From Xanthobacteraceae bacterium (GTDB lineage Bacteria; Pseudomonadota; Alphaproteobacteria; Rhizobiales; Xanthobacteraceae), in contig JASHYD010000574.1 in NCBI GenBank assembly GCA_030043175.1, positions 1 through 5,040 of the forward strand: a stretch of 5,040 nucleotides of DNA. Reading direction: 5' to 3'. Below are positions 1 to 4,816 of this stretch, one piece after another. The notes beneath the pieces are model-generated. The model worked only from the letters and a program-made list of their open reading frames with translations, had not been told where the DNA came from and did no database searches. Numbering within the stretch: position 1 is the first letter of the stretch; every line of letters starts with the position of its first letter. The position numbers and the translations under genes were made by a program.

Positions 1-1
1 G

Positions 2-223
2 ACGGAGGTCTCCAAGTTGGAAGCCAACCAGACCCAAGTTACGGCCAGGGTCATTGCGCAGGCGAAACCAGAATCGCCGGGACTTCGCAAAGCTGGTGAT
101 GTGGTGAGTCGGGGCGCCGTTCAACCAGGTATGGACGACTTTGCGATATTGTGGTTGCTATTCAGGACCTTCCTGCCGCAAGCGGTCGGACTCATCCTGA
201 TGTTGGGGCAGCGGAATTCCTGA
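2..223 (+). CDS. Partial protein, C-terminal end with a hydrophobic anchor
   Basis: The frame is open from the left edge of the window to a TGA at 221-223, giving about 73 residues of a protein whose start lies outside. The visible part begins with a polar, Gln/Glu/Lys-rich stretch (EVSKLEANQTQVTARVIAQA), which could be the end of a helical or coiled segment. It ends with a strongly hydrophobic segment (FAILWLLF...LPQAVGLILMLG) just before the C-terminus, as expected of a tail anchor or a last membrane helix. Codon use looks like coding DNA in a GC-rich genome. I do not recognise the family. It could be a relic like its neighbours, because the DNA just downstream is decayed. There is no Shine-Dalgarno sequence for an internal start, which fits a partial gene. 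Confidence 0.4.
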   Translation, partial: TEVSKLEANQTQVTARVIAQAKPESPGLRKAGDVVSRGAVQPGMDDFAILWLLFRTFLPQAVGLILMLGQRNS

Positions 224-386
224 CGCCTGCCCTTAGTGACCTAACGGGCCAGACATTTGACCGATTGACCGCCCTCGGGGCTCGCACCCGGTCGGCCCGG
301 TGCGCCCGCGCTACATATCTCCACACCGCCGCTGTGCCAGCGGCCGCGGCACCACCGAGGCTCGCAATGAATTCGCGACGTCTCAT
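195..386 (-). pseudogene. Relic of the start of an ABC-type substrate-binding protein
   Basis: On the minus strand an ATG at 386 is preceded by GAGG with a 7-base gap, a good ribosome site. It opens with MRRREFIASLGGAAAA. This is the signal-peptide start of a large family of periplasmic substrate-binding proteins in Bradyrhizobium and relatives, with an arginine run, a hydrophobic Gly/Ala core and normally a cleavage site near ...ARAQ. Here the core runs on into an odd stretch (GTAAVWRYVARAHRADRVRA) that still faintly resembles ...ARAQ-PDRVR. The frame then loses resemblance and stops at 195-197 after 63 residues, where about 320 would be expected. The body of the protein is missing. The AT-rich stretch at about 398-425, directly upstream on this strand, could be the remains of its promoter. 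The family call rests on the N-terminus alone. Confidence 0.45.
334..352. repeat. GC-rich near-perfect dyad
   Basis: Bases 334-338 (GTGCC) and 348-352 (GGCAC) flank GCGGCCGC (340-347), which is itself palindromic. The whole is a dyad of nine base pairs broken only by one extra A at 339. It lies inside the Gly/Ala coding stretch of the substrate-binding-protein relic, so it may simply reflect Gly/Ala codons. Confidence 0.4.
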
Positions 387-442
387 CTGCAATCCTCAAG
401 TTTCAAAAACTCTAGAAAATTGAACTTTTGCACGCCACGCTG

Positions 443-457
443 GTCTCTGACAGAGAC
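443..457. repeat. 15-bp perfect palindrome, possible operator
   Basis: GTCTCTG-A-CAGAGAC is a perfect inverted repeat with 7-bp arms and a single central base. It lies in a non-coding stretch about 57 bp upstream of the ATG of the substrate-binding-protein relic, beside the AT-rich segment at 398-425. Size and form match a dimeric repressor site (TetR or GntR type), but no regulator gene is close by. It could also be a remnant of a mobile-element end. What is seen is the symmetry; the function is inferred. Confidence 0.45.
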
Positions 458-534
458 TCACAAAATGGGGCACTACGGAATGATATCGCCTTGGGAGAGG
501 CGTGGGAAGGGGCTTCGCTGATCGGCCGGTGGTG

Positions 535-725
535 CTGGCGGTGCCTCGCCCTCGCAAGCCCATGGACGGGCTGCGGTTCAAAACCGCTTGGCAGGCCGAA
601 ACCGAAGCGGCGCCCAGTCGCTACGTGGCCGAGCTGTTGGACATCGGTACAATTCCGAGCGGCAATTTGGAGGCTGATAGCGCTAACGTGTGATCCTCTG
701 GCAATTGCGCTGACGCCTCGACATC
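535..725 (+). pseudogene. Frameshifted relic of a CDPLAIALT-type hypothetical protein
   Basis: Two frames read in succession look like one broken gene. The first (about 535-660) gives KTAWQAETEAAPSRYVAELL and continues until a TGA at 691-693. The second, one base over (about 660-725), gives RLIALTCDPLAIALT followed by Arg-rich residues. From memory, hypothetical membrane proteins of rhizobial accessory regions carry RYVAEL-(G)-(about 10 residues)-RWLIALMVLxCDPLAIALTAAASxRR. If so, this copy has a frameshift near 655-668 and has lost about three residues between LIAL and the Cys. No start codon with a ribosome site and no upstream domain remain. I cannot confirm the family by search. The close succession of two recognisable halves in adjacent frames is the main evidence. 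Confidence 0.4.
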
Positions 726-769
726 GGCGCGGTGATATTGACCAGCTAAAGATGATGCCAGGTACTGGC

Positions 770-774
770 GGAGG
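770..774 (+). promoter_or_regulatory. Shine-Dalgarno sequence of the membrane protein gene
   Basis: GGAGG lies nine bases before the ATG at 784. It fixes that start over any internal ATG. Confidence 0.7.
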
Positions 775-783
775 TGGATCGCT

Positions 784-1329
784 ATGGAGCCCTCGCTCGC
801 AGAATTGCTTCATGATTGGCACGATTTTTATGTCCTCGTCGGCACCGCGTCGGCCACGCTGGTCGGCCTGATGTTCGTTGCAGTGTCGATCGGCACGGCG
901 ATCTTCAACGAAGATCACAGTGCCGCGATGGCGGCATTCATCACGCCCAATGTTACGCACTTTGCCGCCACGTTGTTCGCCTGTTTGCTGGTCGCCATAC
1001 CGACCCACAGCTGGCACACCCTGGGTGCCCTGCTTGGAGCCGGGGCGCTTGCCGGCTCGATCTATTGCGGGGGATTGGTGGTCCAGATCATCATCAATCA
1101 TCGGTTCAAAGTCGATCGGATCGACCGGCTGTTCTATGCGCTGCTGCCGCTTGTGGGATATCTGCTCGGCCTGATAGCGGCGGTGCTGCTCGTCATGCAA
1201 GCCGCCGCGAGCGCCAACCTGATCGCCGCAGCGGTTATGACGTTGCTTTTCGCCGCCATTCGTAATGCCTGGGACATGATGGTTTGGATCGTGATTAAGA
1301 CGCCATCGGGTGGGATGCCTCCACCCTAG
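784..1329 (+). CDS. Small multi-pass inner-membrane protein, function unknown
   Basis: This is an intact gene of 181 residues with a GGAGG ribosome site nine bases before its ATG. It opens with a short amphipathic stretch containing a His/Trp/Asp cluster (HDWHDFYVLVGTASATLVGL). Hydrophobic segments follow at about residues 15-38, 56-73, 79-103, 115-139 and 143-160, so four or five membrane helices are likely. Between the third and fourth is a charged loop (NHRFKVDRIDRLFY). A conserved-looking NAWDMMVW closes the last membrane part, and a Gly/Pro tail ends the protein. I recall similar DFYVLVGTASATLVGLMFV proteins of about 160-180 residues as hypothetical proteins in Bradyrhizobium. I know of no assigned role, and there is no enzyme motif. 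It stands alone between decayed stretches, so the context gives no clue. There is no signal peptide apart from the first helix. Confidence 0.85.
   Translation: MEPSLAELLHDWHDFYVLVGTASATLVGLMFVAVSIGTAIFNEDHSAAMAAFITPNVTHFAATLFACLLVAIPTHSWHTLGALLGAGALAGSIYCGGLVVQIIINHRFKVDRIDRLFYALLPLVGYLLGLIAAVLLVMQAAASANLIAAAVMTLLFAAIRNAWDMMVWIVIKTPSGGMPPP
1308..1326 (+). terminator. Weak hairpin at the end of the membrane protein gene
   Basis: GGGTGG (1308-1313) and CCACCC (1321-1326) form a perfect 6-bp stem with a 7-base loop, ending just before the TAG at 1327-1329. No T run follows, so it is a poor intrinsic terminator. It may only slow ribosomes or stabilise the 3' end, or be a result of the Gly/Pro codons. 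Confidence 0.25.
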
Positions 1330-1381
1330 CAACGAATTAGTTCAAACATGACCGGAATCCGCTCTAATGGCCATAAGGGGG

Positions 1382-1468
1382 ATGACCAAATGCGAAGAGC
1401 TTACGGCCGCGCTGCTCGACCCGGCCGCGGCGTTCTTGCTGTTGGCCGCAACATCGGCGCCGCGGTAG
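1382..1468 (+). pseudogene. Relic of the start of a small hypothetical protein (MTKxEELTxALLDPAAxF type)
   Basis: An ATG at 1382, directly preceded by AAGGGGG, opens MTKCEELTAALLDPAAAF. It runs ten more residues without resemblance to the family and stops at TAG 1466-1468, 28 residues in all. From memory, short proteins starting M(S/T)KYEDLTxALLDPAAxFASPEEVL are widespread as small hypothetical proteins in rhizobia and relatives, at about 70-80 residues. Here resemblance ends abruptly after Phe18, so the copy is truncated. The purine tract is nearer the ATG than usual, with three bases after AAGG. The remnant lies 52 bp downstream of the membrane protein gene on the same strand. Its family identity is recalled, not searched. 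Confidence 0.35.
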
Positions 1469-1552
1469 ACCTGCGTGCGGAGCGCTTACGGCCATTGCGC
1501 TTGAGATCACCGTCGATGATTTCGCCTTTGCGGCGCGTCCTCGTTGTCGCCA

Positions 1553-1564
1553 CCAACCGGTTGG
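1553..1564. repeat. 12-bp perfect palindrome
   Basis: CCAACCGGTTGG has no central spacer and lies in the decayed region. It could be a leftover protein-binding site or chance. Confidence 0.3.
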
Positions 1565-1610
1565 CCGAAGCCGATCGAGGGCTAGAGTTCGCAGCGGGAC
1601 ACCAGCTTGA

Positions 1611-1763
1611 CCAGCCGCAGGCCAGGTCCTGGCGAGCATGATCGGTAGGCTTGTCGATGACGGCGATCTCCAGACGCCGCACCGGATGCCGATCAAGAAG
1701 AAGCCGCCTGCGCCATCGGTGCGGCGTTGGACGGCCATCAAGCGTAGGGTGGTCAAACCGTGA
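1611..1763 (+). pseudogene. Possible C-terminal relic of an unknown small basic protein
   Basis: The frame is open from just after a TGA (1608-1610) to TGA 1761-1763. It reads GQVLASMIGRLVDDGDL, then a basic tail with MPIKKKPPAPSVRRW and TAIKRRVVKP. The mix of hydrophobic, acidic and strongly basic stretches looks like real protein rather than random translation. No start codon has a ribosome site. The frame one base over just upstream (about 1545-1620, containing NRLAEADRGLEF and QLDQP) may be the earlier part of the same gene, cut off by a frameshift near 1620. Its stop overlaps the GTG of the next relic as GTGA, the arrangement of translationally coupled genes. I do not recognise the family. 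Confidence 0.25.
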
Positions 1764-1834
1764 CCCGCCACAAGGGCGAACTCACAACGCAAATCGTCCT
1801 CAAAGAAAGTGCGGCGCCGGATCGTTGGTCGTAG
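1760..1834 (+). pseudogene. Relic of the start of a small hypothetical protein (MTRHKGELT type)
   Basis: A GTG at 1760, with GGTGG (1748-1752) seven bases before it, opens VTRHKGELTTQIVLKESAA and stops at TAG 1832-1834 after 24 residues. From memory, a family of small hypothetical proteins in Bradyrhizobium starts M(T)RxKGELTxxxIxRxWPHxVALP, at about 80-100 residues. Here the expected WPHxVALP is missing, and the frame ends soon after. The GTG overlaps the stop of the upstream relic (GTGA). The gene is thus reduced to its first 15 or so codons plus random sequence. The family identity is recalled, not searched. Confidence 0.35.
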
Positions 1835-2006
1835 TTTGGGGGCAGGGGAACGCCAAGCCAACCGGATCGCCGCAGTCACAATGGCTAACTGGGCTCGCTT
1901 TCTGGAGCGAACCACGTTGTAGACTCGACAGAGCCGGGTTGGTTCCATTCCGGGAACCGATCACGGCCACTTGATTTCGTTCCCCGCGACCACTCTGCGG
2001 CCATGA
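1835..2006. other. Non-coding or decayed stretch
   Basis: One plus-strand frame across the relic boundary (about 1810-1919) reads RQANRIAAVTMANWARFLE before a stop at 1918-1920. It looks mildly protein-like but has no start, ribosome site or recognised family. Nothing else was found here. Confidence 0.3.
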
Positions 2007-2126
2007 GCGCGCGGCCAGCATGGACGCTGGCCCGCTGACGCCCCGGTACCTTCCTTCGGTCCGCGTACGCGTTGCAGCCGTTGCGGCAAACTTGGTGCGA
2101 CGGCTGTGTCTAACTGGGTCGAGTAG
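2007..2126 (+). pseudogene. Relic of a small zinc-ribbon-like protein (FGPRxxCxxCG)
   Basis: A 39-residue frame between TGA 2004-2006 and TAG 2124-2126 contains VPSFGPRTRCSRCGKLGA and ends in SNWVE. The CxxC pair (residues 23 and 26 of the frame) followed by Gly, and Trp just before the end, match the tail of small proteins common in Bradyrhizobium and relatives (from memory: ...FGPRMVCTxCGxxGADxRPNW...). No start codon with a ribosome site exists and the N-terminal part is missing. Only one CxxC is present, so it could hold at most half of a four-Cys zinc site. After the stop the same frame stays open from 2127 to TAA 2295-2297, with an ATG at 2172, but shows no family resemblance. Confidence 0.4.
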
Positions 2127-2630
2127 GCCGACAGATTACCGGGGCCCGGCGATGATGTTGTCGAGACGAGCATGGACAAGGCCGCGAGACTCGATCACGA
2201 CCACGCCAGCGGCGCGGCTGTCAGGATGGCGGTAGGTCAACCAGAGCGTTCAATCCGGTCGATGCGACCCCGGCCCTCGGGAAACGAGCGACGATAAAGG
2301 GCCGGCGCCGCGTGAGCCTTCTGGTGCGGTCTTCACGCTATCGGCTCGCGCTGGCCCAGCGGCGGCGCTCGGGCTGGCGCACCGGCGGGCTCCGCAGGCG
2401 CGCTGCCCAGCCCCGTTTGGAATATGCAGGGAGTGGTTGCGAACTTGTTTTCCAGGAACGATCTGCCATTGCGCCGACGGCCGCGGCTTCGGCACGGCGA
2501 TCATCAGCCTCGAAAGCCACATTTGGTCCGTAATACCTTCGAAAGCTGTCGTGCCTAGGCGGTCGAGAGCTCACCGTGCTAAGCGCCAACAACCGACTCC
2601 CGCGGGCACACCGGCTGAGCGAAGCGGTTG
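2127..2630. other. Stretch without a recognisable gene
   Basis: This stretch is GC-rich and has several medium open frames on both strands (for example minus 2338-2712 and 2250-2522). None has a ribosome site, a plausible domain or coding-like composition; they are rich in Arg, Ala and Ser, as expected of non-coding GC-rich DNA. It looks like further decayed sequence continuing the graveyard. No terminal repeats of an insertion sequence were found. Confidence 0.4.
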
Positions 2631-2661
2631 AATCAGCCGGATAATTTCTCCCCGGCTGATT
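2611..2661. repeat. Three-arm inverted repeat downstream of the SDR gene
   Basis: AATCAGCCGG (2631-2640) and CCGGCTGATT (2652-2661) form a perfect 10-bp stem with an 11-base loop. An extra copy of the right arm's core, CCGGCTGA, stands upstream at 2611-2618. The middle arm could therefore pair with either side, giving two mutually exclusive hairpins. The element begins 47 bp beyond the stop of the minus-strand SDR gene, so it would lie in that transcript's 3' region. There it could act as a terminator or protect the 3' end, but no T run follows on either strand. It could also be a remnant of an insertion-sequence end or of an interspersed repeat. Confidence 0.5.
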
Positions 2662-2708
2662 TGAAGTGCGGCTTCGCCGAAGGACTACGCACACTTGCTG
2701 CGCGTTTT

Positions 2709-3707
2709 TCACACGGCCTGGGGCAGTAACGGTCCTTGCTGGTCACCAAGGCAACGGAGCCCAATCAATGTTTTGCGGACAGCCTCGTCGAGTGGCGTGT
2801 GCGGTTCGGCGCCGAGTACCGCCCTCAAATGCTCATTCCCCATCCGTGCTGGCGTAATCCACAGGTAGCGCATTTCCGCGACTTCCCGAAACAACGGCAC
2901 AAAGGGCGACAGCAGCCGCATCAGCCGCCAGGGCATTGGGCGGACTTTGACCCTTGGATTGCCGGCGGTCCGCCGGATCGCGTCGATGATCTGAGTGCCG
3001 TCCGCGTCCCAATGGCCCTCCATGTGGAACACCGCGAAGCTTTTGAGGCTGGCAGATCTTTCCATGAGTAGGCCGATCGTCTCCGCCACATCGGGCAGAT
3101 ACGCCCATTGATGACCGATGCCTGGCGCGCCCGGATAGGTAATTGTCGAAACAGGCTTGTGCGGCTTCACAAGTGCTTGCGAGAACCAGTTATTCGCGGT
3201 GCTCGACCCGAAGAAATCGCCGGCACGAACAATCAGGACTTTGCATCCCGCCGATGCCGCGGCACGAAGGCGCCTCTCCATCTCAGCGCGAATTCTACCC
3301 TTGGCCGTGACAGGGTTTTGTGGCGAGTCCTCGTGCAGGTCAGGAAGCACATCCGGCCCGAAGTTATAGACGGTGCCGGGCAGGACGATCAGGGCGCCAT
3401 TGGCCTGCGCGGCCGCGATTGTATTGTCCAGCATGGGCAGCACCAGCTTGGCCCAGTTGCGGTAGCCGGGCGGATTGACGGCGTGGATGATTACGGAAAC
3501 GCCGGAGGCAGCCCGTGCGACGTCGGTCGCGGACATCGCGTCGCCCGGGAGCCAATGCAGGCCCGGCGTCTTGCGTGCAGCCGCCAGGGCGTCGGGATTT
3601 CGATGCAGAGCCCGCACGTTCCACCCGCGCGTTCGCAGAAGCTTCGCCACTTCACTGCCAATTCCGCCTGTGGCACCAAGGACAAGCGCGGTCCGATTGA
3701 TCGTCAT
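2709..3707 (-). CDS. NAD(P)-binding atypical SDR, epimerase/dehydratase-like
   Basis: This is a 332-residue protein, a usual length for extended or atypical short-chain dehydrogenases. The N-terminus carries the Rossmann beta strand and dinucleotide-binding loop ALVLGATGGIG (GxxGxxG at Gly11, Gly14, Gly17). Further Rossmann parts follow: an Arg-containing turn after strand two (VRALHRNPD, 32-40), LPGDAMS (53-59) and VSVIIHAVNPPGY (70-82). The central region has LPGTVYNFGP (109-118), where epimerases have their SS...VYG. About 20 residues later NPVTAKGRIRAEME keeps a Lys (136), but the expected Tyr four residues earlier is Pro132, so the YxxxK pair is incomplete. Cofactor binding is likely, but the reaction and substrate cannot be told. 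The start at 3707 is chosen because GGAG lies six bases before it; an ATG at 3719 has no ribosome site. The gene diverges from the LysR gene across a 97-bp gap and is its likely target. Confidence 0.85.
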   Translation of the reverse strand: MTINRTALVLGATGGIGSEVAKLLRTRGWNVRALHRNPDALAAARKTPGLHWLPGDAMSATDVARAASGVSVIIHAVNPPGYRNWAKLVLPMLDNTIAAAQANGALIVLPGTVYNFGPDVLPDLHEDSPQNPVTAKGRIRAEMERRLRAAASAGCKVLIVRAGDFFGSSTANNWFSQALVKPHKPVSTITYPGAPGIGHQWAYLPDVAETIGLLMERSASLKSFAVFHMEGHWDADGTQIIDAIRRTAGNPRVKVRPMPWRLMRLLSPFVPLFREVAEMRYLWITPARMGNEHLRAVLGAEPHTPLDEAVRKTLIGLRCLGDQQGPLLPQAV

Positions 3708-3712
3708 GGGTG

Positions 3713-3716
3713 TCTC
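3713..3716 (-). promoter_or_regulatory. Shine-Dalgarno sequence of the SDR gene
   Basis: GGAG on the minus strand, six bases before the ATG at 3707. It decides for this start over the in-frame ATG four codons upstream (3719), which has no such sequence. Confidence 0.6.
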
Positions 3717-3758
3717 CATTGAGTAGGATCGAATGTGGTGAAGATGGCGGCTTTCGCG

Positions 3759-3788
3759 ACTAAACGAAATTGCCGAAATATGTGGCAA
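3759..3788 (-). promoter_or_regulatory. Predicted promoter of the SDR gene
   Basis: On the minus strand TTGCCA (3788-3783, five of six matches to the sigma-70 -35 consensus) is followed after 18 bases by TTTAGT (3764-3759, four of six to the -10). Transcription would start near 3752, leaving a leader of about 45 bases before the ATG at 3707. The -35 lies in the right arm of the dyad at 3769-3789. Promoter calls by eye in alphaproteobacteria are uncertain. Confidence 0.35.
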
Positions 3789-3789
3789 T
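3769..3789. promoter_or_regulatory. Dyad in the divergent intergenic region, likely LysR operator
   Basis: ATTGCC (3769-3774) and GGCAAT (3784-3789) are perfect inverted arms around nine AT-rich bases. The dyad lies between the divergent regulator and SDR genes, the usual place for a LysR-type binding site. Its form is a long interrupted dyad, as in LysR sites, but it is not a strict T-N11-A box because the pair with 11 bases between is C and G. Each arm contains TTGCC, which can serve as the -35 box of one of the two opposing promoters. Binding here could thus affect both genes at once. Confidence 0.5.
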
Positions 3790-3797
3790 GATATACG
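3770..3797 (+). promoter_or_regulatory. Predicted promoter of the LysR gene
   Basis: TTGCCG (3770-3775, four of six) and TATACG (3792-3797, four of six) are spaced by 16 bases. A start about seven bases after the -10 would fall at 3804-3805, on or next to the ATG of the regulator. That would give a leaderless message and fits the lack of a Shine-Dalgarno sequence. The -35 lies in the left arm of the dyad and the promoter overlaps the opposing one. Confidence 0.3.
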
Positions 3798-3804
3798 TAA
3801 ATAT

Positions 3805-4698
3805 ATGAGCTCACCCGAACCCGACTGGAACCTCTATCGCAGCTTCCTGGCCGTCATGCGGGAAGGATCGCTGTCTGGCGCTGCGCGAGCGCTTGGCCTG
3901 ACGCAGCCGACAATTGCCCGGCACATCGAGGCACTCGAACAAAGCATCGACTTGGAGTTGTTCATCCGCTCGCAGCAGGGACTGAGTCCGACCGAAGGAG
4001 CGCTCGAGTTGAAGCCCTATGCCGTGTCGCTGGCAGCAACGACCGCCGCCATGATGCGAGCTGCGTCCGGGCAGGGTAAGGCCGTCAAAGGAACCGTGCG
4101 CGTCAGCGCGAGCGAGATCGTGGGAGCGGAAGTCCTGCCACCCATATTCACGGGCCTGCGCGAACGGCATCCCCAGCTCGAGATCGAGCTCGTGCTCTCC
4201 AATACGGTCGATAATCTTCTGAGGCGAGAGGCCGACATTGCGGTGCGCATGGTCGAGCCCGCGCATGAGGCCCTGGTGATCAAGCGCATCGGCACCGTAA
4301 CGATCGGACTGTATGCGCATCGCCGTTATCTCGACCGCGCCGGCCGGCCGCGCACGCTCGATGCCCTCCAGAAGCACAGCCTGATCGGGTTCGATCGGGA
4401 AACTCCGGAGATCCGCAGCATGCGCCAGCGCATCCCGGGACTCGAGGCGGCCGTTCATTTTGCTTTCAGGACGGACAGCGACATCGCGCAGCTGATGGCG
4501 ATCCGGGCAGGGTTCGGAATCGGCTTCTGCCAGGCGGCGCTGGCGCGGCGTGACCCCAATCTCGAGCGCGTGCTGCCGGGGGCATTCCAGTTCAAGCTTG
4601 GCGTATGGCTGGCGATGCATGAGAATCTCCGATCGACGCCGCGCTGCCGCGCCGCCTTCGACGGACTTGCGATCGGCTTGACCTCACACGTCGATTAA
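3805..4698 (+). CDS. LysR-family transcriptional regulator
   Basis: This 297-residue protein has the usual LysR length and layout. The N-terminal winged helix-turn-helix covers about residues 8-66, with FLAVMREGSLSGAARALGLT and QPTIARHIEALE as the helix-turn-helix and recognition helix. A linker helix runs to about 90. The effector-binding domain starts with GTVRVSASEIVGAEVLPP (96-113) and has the family landmarks ERHPQLEIEL (120-129), READIAVRM (141-149) and GFGIGFCQ (236-243). It acts in the cytoplasm as a DNA-binding dimer or tetramer that senses a small molecule; the ligand is unknown. The likely target is the divergent SDR gene, probably with autoregulation through the dyad at 3769-3789. 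No Shine-Dalgarno sequence precedes the ATG: the 20 bases before it are AT-rich with no purine tract. No other in-frame start fits, since the domain begins within ten residues. No clear terminator follows. Confidence 0.93.
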   Translation: MSSPEPDWNLYRSFLAVMREGSLSGAARALGLTQPTIARHIEALEQSIDLELFIRSQQGLSPTEGALELKPYAVSLAATTAAMMRAASGQGKAVKGTVRVSASEIVGAEVLPPIFTGLRERHPQLEIELVLSNTVDNLLRREADIAVRMVEPAHEALVIKRIGTVTIGLYAHRRYLDRAGRPRTLDALQKHSLIGFDRETPEIRSMRQRIPGLEAAVHFAFRTDSDIAQLMAIRAGFGIGFCQAALARRDPNLERVLPGAFQFKLGVWLAMHENLRSTPRCRAAFDGLAIGLTSHVD

Positions 4699-4816
4699 CA
4701 AAATCGGCACAGCGTCAGGCTCGCTCATCGTGCTCCATTCGGTAGAGACGGCAGCTTATATGAGGCGAGTCAAGCGGTGCTTCGTCGGTAGTATGCGGTG
4801 TTTTTATTCGCAGGCA
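4699..4816. other. Intergenic gap between two convergent frames
   Basis: I see no gene and no convincing intrinsic terminator for the regulator here. The T run at 4800-4806 is not preceded by a usable hairpin; only a 4-bp AAGC/GCTT stem lies about 20 bases before it. Confidence 0.4.

Noticed and set aside
412..1332. Long minus-strand open frame (306 residues)
   Set aside because: It is antisense to the membrane protein gene, rich in Arg, Gln, His and Asp, and has no domain or ribosome site. It mirrors the codon pattern of the plus-strand gene.
1364..1948. Minus-strand open frame of 194 residues across the graveyard
   Set aside because: No ribosome site and no recognisable motif. The recognisable relic starts in the same stretch are on the plus strand, and open frames of this size are common by chance at this GC content.
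1330..2708. Insertion sequence or transposase relic
   Set aside because: I looked for transposase motifs, terminal inverted repeats and target duplications and saw none. The visible relics are of small orphan proteins instead.
2687..2709. Possible plus-strand intrinsic terminator ending in TTTTT
   Set aside because: The stem is only 4 bp (CGCA/TGCG) plus one A-T pair, with a 7-base loop and a mismatch before the T run. There is no intact plus-strand gene to terminate.
2338..2712. Minus-strand open frame of 124 residues following the SDR gene
   Set aside because: Rich in Ser, Arg and Ala, with no start signal. It crosses the inverted repeat at 2631-2661 and resembles no family.
3708..3788. 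Longer N-terminus for the SDR protein, starting at 3788 or 3719
   Set aside because: The extra residues do not look like a signal or domain, they would cover the dyad and the predicted promoter, and only the ATG at 3707 has a ribosome site.
3811..4620. Long minus-strand open frame (269 residues)
   Set aside because: It lies wholly antisense to the LysR gene, with composition typical of a shadow frame and no recognisable motif.
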